A stretch of DNA of 16,526 nt. Source: Caryophanales bacterium UBA5603. Its GTDB lineage: Bacteria > Bacillota_I > Bacilli_A > Izemoplasmatales > Hujiaoplasmataceae. Below are positions 8,184-14,331 of the stretch, in pieces. The stretch is taken from positions 1 to 16,526 of the forward strand of contig DILB01000004.1 in the NCBI GenBank assembly GCA_002424815.1. The letters are read 5' to 3'. Every line of letters begins with the position of its first letter. Positions within the stretch are counted from its first letter, which is position 1. The position numbers and the translations under genes were made by a program. The notes below the pieces were generated by a model that was given only the letters and a program-made list of their open reading frames with translations, had not been told where the DNA came from and searched no databases.

Positions 8184-8602
8184 GAATTGATATCCCTAAC
8201 GGGTTGGAGTTGAAGCGCTTCTTTACCATATTCCATCAATTCAATGCGATTGCCATCGGGATCTTTGACACACGCTTGAAAATTATGATCAAGTCCAAGG
8301 ATGATGGGAGCATCGAGTGGGTATCCTTTTTTTTCGATGCTTTCACAGTATTGTACAAGATTATCCGTCTCGAGGCAAAGATGTTGATAGGAAGTTTCTT
8401 GTGTAGGAAATAACGTTTTAGAATCTGAATAGAATAATTCAATGAAATGACCTTCAGCAATCTTGATGTACTCAATCCATGGTTGTTTTTGATCATCATA
8501 TAAAGTGAAAGCTCTTTGAAATCCCATGATTTCTGTGTAAAAATACATCGATTTTGCCATATCTTTAACACCAAATGCTAAATGTGCAATCCGTTTTATC
8601 AT
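8180..8602 (-). CDS. VOC (glyoxalase/bleomycin-resistance fold) family protein
   Basis: Small cytosolic metalloprotein of the vicinal oxygen chelate superfamily, which includes glyoxalase I and related lyases, dioxygenases and resistance proteins. A GTG at 8611 could extend the frame, but it falls within the ribosome site; AAAGGAG (8617-8611 on this strand) lies eight bases before the ATG at 8602, so 140 residues is preferred. It shows two beta-alpha-beta modules with candidate metal ligands His7 in IAHLAFGV, Glu in HFIELFYS, His in YQHLCLE and Glu in GNRIELMEY, the H-E-H-E pattern of glyoxalase-type members. VKDPDGNRIEL is a classic VOC ending. It is first in an operon with the aldo/keto reductase, so a joint role in removing reactive carbonyls such as methylglyoxal is plausible but not shown. 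Confidence 0.9.
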   Translation of the reverse strand: MIKRIAHLAFGVKDMAKSMYFYTEIMGFQRAFTLYDDQKQPWIEYIKIAEGHFIELFYSDSKTLFPTQETSYQHLCLETDNLVQYCESIEKKGYPLDAPIILGLDHNFQACVKDPDGNRIELMEYGKEALQLQPVRDINS

Positions 8603-8622
8603 CTGAATCACTCCTTTCTTTT

Positions 8623-8631
8623 ATTATAACA
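8623..8631 (-). promoter_or_regulatory. Extended -10 promoter of the VOC-AKR operon
   Basis: On the minus strand TGTTATAAT (8631-8623), a consensus -10 with an extended TG. No good -35 is found 17-18 bases upstream, where the tRNA terminator lies. The ribosome site follows only a few bases later, giving a short leader. Confidence 0.6.
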
Positions 8632-8638
8632 TGAAAAT

Positions 8639-8661
8639 AAAAAAAACACCGCTTGGGTGTT
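8639..8661 (-). terminator. Intrinsic terminator of the tRNA-Thr gene
   Basis: On the minus strand AACACC/GGTGTT (8661-8656 and 8650-8645) with loop CAAGC, followed by a run of T (8646-8639, partly shared with the stem), about nine bases past the tRNA 3' end. Confidence 0.8.
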
Positions 8662-8670
8662 ATATTCATC

Positions 8671-8744
8671 TGGTGCTCCTACCAAGAATCGAACTTGAAT
8701 TTCAGCATTACCATTGCTGCGTTTTGCCACTAAACTATAGGAGC
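8671..8744 (-). tRNA. tRNA-Thr(GGU), with encoded CCA
   Basis: A complete 74-base cloverleaf reads on the minus strand. Acceptor GCTCCTA/TAGGAGC, discriminator A, and encoded CCA. D stem GTTT/AAAC with AGTGGCA loop. Anticodon stem CAGCA/TGCTG with loop ATGGTAA, placing GGT at positions 34-36, which decodes ACC/ACU threonine codons. The variable loop is four bases, and the T stem TCAAG/CTTGG (one U-G pair) encloses TTCGATT. G1-C72 and C2-G71 agree with known threonine identity elements. It is a lone tRNA with its own promoter and terminator. Confidence 0.95.
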
Positions 8745-8757
8745 GTGTGCGGATATT

Positions 8758-8786
8758 ATTATATCGAACGCTTCAAAGAAAAGCAA
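8758..8786 (-). promoter_or_regulatory. Promoter of the tRNA-Thr gene
   Basis: On the minus strand TTGCTT (8786-8781), 17-base spacer, TATAAT (8763-8758). The predicted start is about seven bases before the mature tRNA 5' end. Confidence 0.75.
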
Positions 8787-8854
8787 CAAATTTCTACTGA
8801 AAAAACAAATAACCCTTAATTATTAAAAATTATGAACATTTTTTAAAAATATTT

Positions 8855-8883
8855 TTATTATTTTACATATTTTATATTATAAT
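8855..8883 (+). promoter_or_regulatory. Probable promoter of the ABC transporter operon
   Basis: TATAAT at 8878-8883 at the end of a very AT-rich stretch (about 8815-8885). The -35 candidate TTATTA (8855-8860) at 17 bases is poor; the AT tract may act as an UP-like element. Confidence 0.5.
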
Positions 8884-8909
8884 AGAAGTGAGTTAAAAGG
8901 AGGCTTACG

Positions 8910-9620
8910 ATGCTTGAAATTAAAAATTTCTTTAAAAGTTACGATGGGAAAAATTTTGCATGTAACAATGTATCCTTAAAAGTTGAATCAGGAGATATTT
9001 TCGGATTTATTGGTCATAATGGTGCCGGAAAAACAACTTTACTTCGATCAATTGCGGGAATTCTTGACTTTGACAAAGGCGAAATTCTTGTTCAAGGTCA
9101 TAATATTAAAACCGATGCTTTAGAAGCCAAAAAAGTGATGGCTTACATTCCTGACAACCCAGAAGTTTATGAATCACTCAAAGGGATTCAATATCTAGAT
9201 TTTATCGCTGATGTTTATGGAATTGAACATGACATTCGGCAACAAAGAATCAAAAAATACGCAGAAATGTTTGAGATGCAAAATGTCTTAAATAATCCAA
9301 TCGGATCTTATTCTCATGGCATGAAACAAAAGATTGTGATTATTGGTGCTTTAGTTCATCATCCTCAAGTTATGCTTTTAGATGAACCCTTCGTCGGACT
9401 TGATCCGAAGGCTAGTTATCTTCTCAAAGAAGTATTTAAAGAACTTTGCACAGAAGGCACGGCTATTTTCTTTTCAACGCATATCCTTGAAGTTGCAGAA
9501 AAACTTTGTAATAAAGTCGCGATAATTAAGCAAGGAAAAATTGTTGCTTCTGGTGACACGGTTTCAATCACGAAAGATCAGTCATTAGAAAGCTTATTTT
9601 TAGAGTTGATTGCATCATGA
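8910..9620 (+). CDS. ABC transporter ATP-binding protein (ABC-2 exporter type)
   Basis: Cytosolic ATPase subunit that drives the membrane permease encoded next. The start is fixed by a near-perfect AAAAGGAGG (8895-8903), six bases upstream. Length is 236 residues. Motifs: Walker A GHNGAGKTT (35-43), signature YSHGMKQ (134-140) in place of LSGGQ, Walker B VMLLDEP (154-160) with catalytic Glu159, D-loop GLDP, and switch His191 in FSTHILE. The Q-loop position reads YIPDNPEVYESL with Asp82 instead of Gln. I recall this IPD variant and the S-x-GMKQ signature from the subgroup of ABC-2-type exporters near EcsA, but cannot verify it here. The TGA overlaps the ATG of the permease gene, so the two are translationally coupled. 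The substrate is unknown. Confidence 0.93.
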   Translation: MLEIKNFFKSYDGKNFACNNVSLKVESGDIFGFIGHNGAGKTTLLRSIAGILDFDKGEILVQGHNIKTDALEAKKVMAYIPDNPEVYESLKGIQYLDFIADVYGIEHDIRQQRIKKYAEMFEMQNVLNNPIGSYSHGMKQKIVIIGALVHHPQVMLLDEPFVGLDPKASYLLKEVFKELCTEGTAIFFSTHILEVAEKLCNKVAIIKQGKIVASGDTVSITKDQSLESLFLELIAS

Positions 9621-11224
9621 CCGGTTATCGGATTTTAATGCGTGTTTTGTTGCGCGAAAACTTTACATTAAAACGCATATTAGGTGCGAGTGCATCAAAG
9701 TCAAAAGCGAAGATGATTTTAGTCATCTTTGCGATTATTTACGCGCTGGGAGTTTTTTTGTTTTCATTTGGTTGGATGTTTTTTAAACTCGGAGAAGCAT
9801 TTTCAATGATTAATTTTACCGAAATGCTATTACTTTATATCTTCTCATATATTTCCGGATTTATGATTATGATGTCTTTGTTTCGTGCAGATGGGTACTT
9901 ATTCCATTATAAAGATTATGATCTCATTGCCTCTTTACCTTTAAAACCTGTCGCAATCATCGCAGCTAAAGCAACCATCATGATGATTAATCTGTATATA
10001 ATCGCATTTCTTGTTTGTATTCCCATGATTTTTAGTTACATTTATTTTACGCCGATAACAGTATTAACAATCGTCTATTTAATCATAGCTTTATTCGTGT
10101 CTCCTTTAGTACCAATTATTCTTTCATCGTTGTTAAGCATGATTGTTGCACGCATAACGGTTCGACTCAAACATGCTCACATTTTCAAAATATTATTGAT
10201 GCTGATTTTATTTTTTGGAATGATGGCTTTATCCTTTTCGTTTAGTTTTACTGGTGGCGATAATCCTTTAATTAATCAACAAGAATTTATTAGTGCGCTT
10301 GGTCAAATTTATTTACCAATGCAATGGTTTGTGCAAAGCGTTCATCAGACAAATATTTTGAGTTTGTTATTGTTAATGGTGACCCACCTTGGTTTGTTTA
10401 CATTATTCATTTTCGGGATTGCGAAGATATCCATGAAAATCAATTCTCAAAGTGGTATTAACGTCGGAATCCAGAATTATACGCCTATCACTAGTCAATC
10501 TCGAACAGTCTTCAAATCGTTGTTAGTCAAAGAATTCAGAACTTACCTTGGCATAACTTTTTATGTTTTGAATACGGGTATTGGTATTATTTTCATGTTA
10601 ATTGCGGGCATTGCGAGCTTATTTTTTAAAGAGAAAGTCGTTGCATTTTTAAATGATGCCGTGGGAGTTAGTATGGCTTTAGAACCTTTATTATTGTTAT
10701 TCATCGGTTTTTGCATGAGTACAATTTATACTTCGGCTATTTCACTATCCTTGGAAGGGAAAAAATTTGCTTTTTTAAAGAGTTTGCCAATTCGACCTCA
10801 AACAATCATGAGCGCTAAAATTGTTTTTAATATCTTACTTGGGTTACCCGTTGCAATTTTAACCTTAATTCTTTTCACAATCACTTTTAATCTTCCCTTC
10901 GTTTCATTAATTTTTATGATTCTAACTGTCATCAGTTTTAGTTTGTTATCATCTTCGTTTGGTAGTGTTCTCAACCTTTATTTTCCAAAATTTGATTTTA
11001 TCAATGAGATTGAAGTCATTAAACAAGGTTTGTCATCCTTATTAGCTATTTTCGGAGGTTTTGGATTTTTGGCCATCAATGGTGTTATTTACTACCATGT
11101 TGGCCAAGCCTCCACATCCGTGATTGCCCTGCTTTCCATCACGTTTATAAATCTTACTTTAGCCGTTTTGGCCTATCTATTGATGAAGAACAAATGCGAA
11201 AGCCTTTTCATTAAAATGATATGA
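9617..11224 (+). CDS. ABC-2-type transporter permease, large internally duplicated membrane protein
   Basis: Integral membrane partner of the preceding ATPase, 535 residues with about a dozen hydrophobic helices. The cytoplasmic N-terminus (LLRENFTLKRILGASASKSKAK) precedes helix 1. The two halves carry similar segments: LIASLPLKPVAIIAAK around 103-118 and FLKSLPIRPQTIMSAK around 386-401, each followed by a helix pair, which points to duplication and fusion of a six-helix unit. A single polypeptide could then form the whole membrane pore with an ATPase dimer (inference). The ATG lies within the ATPase stop as ATGA and has only a weak ribosome site. The family resembles large bacterial two-component exporters near EcsB, but I cannot name the substrate. 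Confidence 0.88.
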   Translation: MTGYRILMRVLLRENFTLKRILGASASKSKAKMILVIFAIIYALGVFLFSFGWMFFKLGEAFSMINFTEMLLLYIFSYISGFMIMMSLFRADGYLFHYKDYDLIASLPLKPVAIIAAKATIMMINLYIIAFLVCIPMIFSYIYFTPITVLTIVYLIIALFVSPLVPIILSSLLSMIVARITVRLKHAHIFKILLMLILFFGMMALSFSFSFTGGDNPLINQQEFISALGQIYLPMQWFVQSVHQTNILSLLLLMVTHLGLFTLFIFGIAKISMKINSQSGINVGIQNYTPITSQSRTVFKSLLVKEFRTYLGITFYVLNTGIGIIFMLIAGIASLFFKEKVVAFLNDAVGVSMALEPLLLLFIGFCMSTIYTSAISLSLEGKKFAFLKSLPIRPQTIMSAKIVFNILLGLPVAILTLILFTITFNLPFVSLIFMILTVISFSLLSSSFGSVLNLYFPKFDFINEIEVIKQGLSSLLAIFGGFGFLAINGVIYYHVGQASTSVIALLSITFINLTLAVLAYLLMKNKCESLFIKMI

Positions 11225-11264
11225 TAATTGCCGTCTAGATATGAAAAATATGCGCTCAAATTGT

Positions 11265-11293
11265 TTGTTTTTTAAACCCATCGATGGTATAAT
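11265..11293 (+). promoter_or_regulatory. Promoter of ppdK
   Basis: TTGTTT (11265-11270), 17-base spacer, TATAAT (11288-11293) with an extended -10 TGG (11285-11287). The -10 box is the centre of a dyad listed separately. Confidence 0.8.
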
Positions 11294-11319
11294 TACCATT
11301 GGGATTTAAACCTATTTTT
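11271..11319 (+). promoter_or_regulatory. Imperfect dyad over the ppdK -10: operator or terminator candidate
   Basis: ATGGTA/TACCAT (11284-11289 and 11294-11299) flank a TAAT centre. The symmetry extends as CCCA/TGGG (11277-11280 and 11300-11303) past a TCG bulge on the left, and TTTAAA/TTTAAA (11271-11276 and 11305-11310) past an A bulge on the right. Transcripts starting near 11300 would lack the left arm, so for ppdK this would act as DNA. RNA reading through from the permease gene would form the whole hairpin, followed by CCTATTTTT, so it may also terminate that operon, for which no other terminator is seen. Confidence 0.5.
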
Positions 11320-11338
11320 AATAAGAAAGGATCACACT

Positions 11339-13963
11339 ATGCCAAAATACGTATACCTGTTTAAAGAAGGTAAAGCTGAAATGAAAAATCTTCTTGGCGG
11401 AAAAGGTGCAAACCTTGCGGAGATGACCAATCTCGGCATGCCCGTTCCAGAAGGTTTTACCGTTACTACCGAAGCTTGCACGCGTTACTATCAAGATGGA
11501 AAAACCATCGCTAAAGAAATCGTTGATGAAATTTTCAATGCGCTTCACGCCACTGAAAAAGTCTCTGGAAAGACTTTCGGTGACCCAAAAAATCCATTCT
11601 TAGTTTCAGTTCGTTCTGGAGCCCGCGCTTCAATGCCTGGAATGATGGACACCATTTTGAATCTCGGTTTGAATGATGTCGCTGTAGAAGGTCTTGCTAA
11701 ACTGACCAACAATCCAAGATTTGCTTATGATTCCTATCGTCGCTTCATTCAAATGTTCGCTGACGTTGTTATGGAAATCGAAAAAGTAAATTTTGAACAC
11801 ATTTTCGATGCAAGAAAACATGAAAAAGGTATTAAAAACGATACTGAATTAGATGCAAATGACCTTAAAGAAATCGTTGCGAAATTCCAAGCTAAATACT
11901 TAGAACTCAAAGGCGAACCTTTCCCACAAGATCCAAAAGTTCAATTAATTGAAGCCATTCAAGCAGTTTTCCGTTCATGGGACAATCCACGTGCCAATAC
12001 TTACAGACGTTTGAATAGCATACCTTATGAATGGGGAACAGCTGTTAATGTTCAGTCCATGGTATTTGGTAATATGGGCGAAGATTCAGGTACGGGCGTT
12101 GCTTTTAGCCGTAACCCTGCGACTGGTGAGAATGTTTTATACGGCGAATATCTTTTCAATGCACAAGGAGAAGACGTCGTTGCCGGCATTAGAACACCGA
12201 AACCAATCTCTGAACTAAAAAGAGACAATCCAGCACTCTATGATCAATTCTTCAACATCTCTAAAAAACTTGAAGCTCATTATCGTGATATGCAAGATAT
12301 GGAATTTACCATTGAACGTGGTAAATTGTTTATGCTTCAAACCCGTAATGGCAAACGTACCGCTCAAGCTGCTTTGAAGATTGCAATTGATCTTGTCAGT
12401 GAAGGTGTCTTAACTGAAAAAGAAGCTGTCTTAAAAGTTGAACCCTCACAACTTGATTCACTCCTTCATCCTCAATTTGATCAACAATCCCTTAAAAATG
12501 CGACCATTATTGCAACAGGATTAAACGCTTCCCCAGGCGCTGCAACAGGTCGTGCAGTTTTCACTGCTGAACGCGCTGCAGAAATGGTCAAAGCGGATGG
12601 CAAACCCGTCATCCTTGTCCGTCAAGAAACTTCTCCTGAAGATATTGAAGGAATGGTTGTTGCTAAAGGTATTCTTACCTCTCGAGGTGGAATGACTTCT
12701 CATGCTGCGGTTGTTGCCAGAGGCATGGGCCGTTGCTGTGTTGCCGGTGCAGGTGAAATCAAAGTCCACGAAGAAGCGAAATACTTTGAAGTGGGTGGAA
12801 AACGTTATAACGAAGGTGATTGGATTTCCTTAGATGGTTCAACGGGAAGAATTTATGGCGAACAAGTCAAAACTGTTGATGCAACCGTTTCAGGTGATTT
12901 TAAAACCTTGATGGATTGGGCAGATAAATTCCGTTCACTCAAAGTTAGAACCAATGCTGATACACCAAGAGATGCCAAAGTTGCTTATAATTTTGGTGCT
13001 GAAGGCATCGGTCTTTGCAGAACAGAACATATGTTCTTTGATAGCGATCGTATTGGTGCAATGCGCGAAATGATTGTCTCAAAAACTTTAGCTGAACGTC
13101 AAACTGCTTTAAATAAATTATTACCGATGCAAAAGAAAGATTTTATCGGTCTTTATGAAGAAATGCACGGTTATCCTGTAACGATTCGTTACTTGGATCC
13201 ACCCCTACATGAATTCTTACCCACCGAAGATGATGATATCATTGCCTTAGCAAAAGAAATGGGCATTACCTACGAATCTCTCAAAGCGACCGTTAATGAT
13301 TTACATGAAACGAATCCCATGTTAGGACATCGTGGTGTTCGTTTAACGATTACCTATCCTGAGATTGCAGTAATGCAAACGACGGCAGTTATCGAAGCTG
13401 CTATTGATGTTAACAAACGTGGTGGCAATGTTGTTCCTGAGATTATGATTCCACTTGTTGGCGATGTGAAAGAACTTAAATACGTTAAAGATATCGTTGT
13501 CAAAACGGCTGATGAAATCATCAAAAAAGCGAACGTTAAACTGGAATATAGCGTTGGCACGATGATTGAAATTCCAAGAGCTGCTTTGATTGCTGATGAA
13601 ATTGCTAAAGAAGCTGAATTCTTCAGTTTCGGAACGAACGACTTGACGCAAATGACCTTTGGTTTTTCGCGTGATGATGCTGGTAAATTTTTAGCTGATT
13701 ATTATGGTAAAAAGATTTTTGAATCCGATCCATTTGCTCACGTTGACACTAAAGGTGTTGGCAAATTGATGAAATTGTCCGTAGAACTCGGTCAATCTGT
13801 TCGCCCTAATATCAAACTAGGTATTTGTGGTGAACATGGTGGCGATCCTCAAAGCGTTGAATTCTGTCATTCAATCGGTTTATCTTACGTGTCTTGTTCA
13901 CCCTTCCGTGTTCCAATTGCACGTTTGGCTGCAGCACACGCAAACATCAAAAATCCACGCTAA
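11339..13963 (+). CDS. ppdK: Pyruvate, phosphate dikinase
   Basis: Cytosolic enzyme interconverting pyruvate + ATP + Pi with PEP + AMP + PPi. The start is set by AGAAAGGA (ending 11331), and the 874-residue length is that of full bacterial PPDK. Domains in order: N-terminal ATP-grasp (about 1-340) with LLGGKGANLAEM near residue 18, SVRSGARASMPGMMDTILNLG and GEDSGTGVAFSRNPATG; swivelling phosphohistidine domain (about 420-510) with GGMTSHAAVVARGMG and catalytic His455; C-terminal PEP/pyruvate TIM barrel with GLCRTEHMFF, GHRGVRL, FSFGTNDLTQ and GICGEHGGDP containing catalytic Cys830. All signature residues are present. It is a single-gene unit. The reaction direction (glycolytic or gluconeogenic) cannot be read from sequence. 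No gene for a PPDK regulatory protein is nearby. Confidence 0.98.
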   Translation: MPKYVYLFKEGKAEMKNLLGGKGANLAEMTNLGMPVPEGFTVTTEACTRYYQDGKTIAKEIVDEIFNALHATEKVSGKTFGDPKNPFLVSVRSGARASMPGMMDTILNLGLNDVAVEGLAKLTNNPRFAYDSYRRFIQMFADVVMEIEKVNFEHIFDARKHEKGIKNDTELDANDLKEIVAKFQAKYLELKGEPFPQDPKVQLIEAIQAVFRSWDNPRANTYRRLNSIPYEWGTAVNVQSMVFGNMGEDSGTGVAFSRNPATGENVLYGEYLFNAQGEDVVAGIRTPKPISELKRDNPALYDQFFNISKKLEAHYRDMQDMEFTIERGKLFMLQTRNGKRTAQAALKIAIDLVSEGVLTEKEAVLKVEPSQLDSLLHPQFDQQSLKNATIIATGLNASPGAATGRAVFTAERAAEMVKADGKPVILVRQETSPEDIEGMVVAKGILTSRGGMTSHAAVVARGMGRCCVAGAGEIKVHEEAKYFEVGGKRYNEGDWISLDGSTGRIYGEQVKTVDATVSGDFKTLMDWADKFRSLKVRTNADTPRDAKVAYNFGAEGIGLCRTEHMFFDSDRIGAMREMIVSKTLAERQTALNKLLPMQKKDFIGLYEEMHGYPVTIRYLDPPLHEFLPTEDDDIIALAKEMGITYESLKATVNDLHETNPMLGHRGVRLTITYPEIAVMQTTAVIEAAIDVNKRGGNVVPEIMIPLVGDVKELKYVKDIVVKTADEIIKKANVKLEYSVGTMIEIPRAALIADEIAKEAEFFSFGTNDLTQMTFGFSRDDAGKFLADYYGKKIFESDPFAHVDTKGVGKLMKLSVELGQSVRPNIKLGICGEHGGDPQSVEFCHSIGLSYVSCSPFRVPIARLAAAHANIKNPR

Positions 13964-13984
13964 TTTTATTCATTAATTTACATT

Positions 13985-14013
13985 GGACCGACAACATTTG
14001 TTGGTCCTTTTTT
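13985..14013 (+). terminator. Intrinsic terminator of ppdK
   Basis: GGACC (13985-13989) pairs with GGTCC (14003-14007), with an inner AAC/GTT pairing and a small bulge, followed by six T (14008-14013). Confidence 0.85.
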
Positions 14014-14039
14014 CTTATTCGATTATTCCTTCGATGCCG

Positions 14040-14068
14040 TTGACTTTCCAACTCTTATTATTTATAAT
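14040..14068 (+). promoter_or_regulatory. Near-consensus promoter of the small RNA
   Basis: TTGACT (14040-14045), 17-base spacer, TATAAT (14063-14068). This is the best sigma-A-type match in the window, and no gene with a ribosome site follows it before the U-tract at 14249. Confidence 0.8.
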
Positions 14069-14074
14069 AAAGGT

Positions 14075-14256
14075 AGATACATCAACAATCGGAAATCACT
14101 CATCCGCGAAGCACTGAATTTATTTTGGAGTTAAGGTCTAACCTGTGTTGAATGCCTATTAATTTAGGACTCCTAAAGGTTTTGGCAAGAGACTCCCCCC
14201 TTGGCGTAAGATGTTTGTCCGCCCGAGTGATTTCCAATTGTTGATGTGTTTTTTTT
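14075..14256 (+). ncRNA. Structured small RNA, possibly 6S-like, own promoter and terminator
   Basis: About 180 bases from the predicted start (near 14075) to the end of an eight-T run (14249-14256). The two ends form a 23-bp stem: 14079-14101 pairs with 14225-14247, with a single C-A mismatch (14090/14236). Inside are CGCgAAG/CTTgGCG (14105-14111 and 14200-14206, G-G mismatch), GGAGT/ACTCC (14127-14131 and 14192-14196), TGCC/GGCA (14153-14156 and 14184-14187) and a terminal hairpin TTTAGG-ACT-CCTAAA (14163-14177). The result is a rod with an asymmetric bubble next to the closing stem, which is the general shape and size of 6S RNA (RNA polymerase regulator), but I cannot match conserved 6S bases with certainty. 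It lacks the landmarks of SRP RNA, tmRNA, RNase P RNA, T-boxes and the common riboswitches. It ends before the independent promoter of the next gene, so a free transcript is more likely than a leader. Confidence 0.7.
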
Positions 14257-14268
14257 ATGGTCTCATGA

Positions 14269-14297
14269 TTGAAACAATCGCGAAAACATGGTATAAT
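14269..14297 (+). promoter_or_regulatory. Promoter of the M42 peptidase-rsmD-coaD operon
   Basis: TTGAAA (14269-14274), 17-base spacer, TATAAT (14292-14297) with an extended -10 TGG (14289-14291). Its position argues against any start codon at 14269. Confidence 0.85.
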
Positions 14298-14331
14298 CAA
14301 ACAAAATCATTCATTACGAATCGAGGGTATT

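Noticed and set aside
8603..8611. GTG start for the VOC protein at 8611
   Set aside because: The GTG overlaps the AAAGGAG ribosome site that is correctly spaced for the ATG at 8602.
8631..8819. Plus-strand open frame of 62 codons over the tRNA gene
   Set aside because: It is the antisense of the tRNA, its terminator and its promoter; no ribosome site precedes it.
14152..14244. Plus-strand frame of 30 codons inside the small RNA (ATG at 14152)
   Set aside because: No ribosome site at a usable distance, no family resemblance, and the stretch is largely inside paired arms.
14075..14256. Riboswitch or T-box leader for the peptidase operon
   Set aside because: No T-box, TPP, SAM, lysine, purine or other familiar landmark was found, the U-tract ends it, and the operon has a separate promoter downstream. 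Kept only as a free RNA.
14100..14300. Minus-strand open frame of 66 codons in the ppdK-peptidase gap
   Set aside because: It runs across the small RNA and the peptidase promoter, has no recognisable protein features, and the structure and signals of the other strand explain the region.
14269..14331. Upstream extension of the M42 peptidase gene to an earlier in-frame start at 14269
   Set aside because: The -35 box TTGAAA begins at 14269 and the TATAAT box at 14292-14297 lies inside the would-be coding stretch. The ATG at 14332 has a ribosome site and gives the usual family N-terminus.
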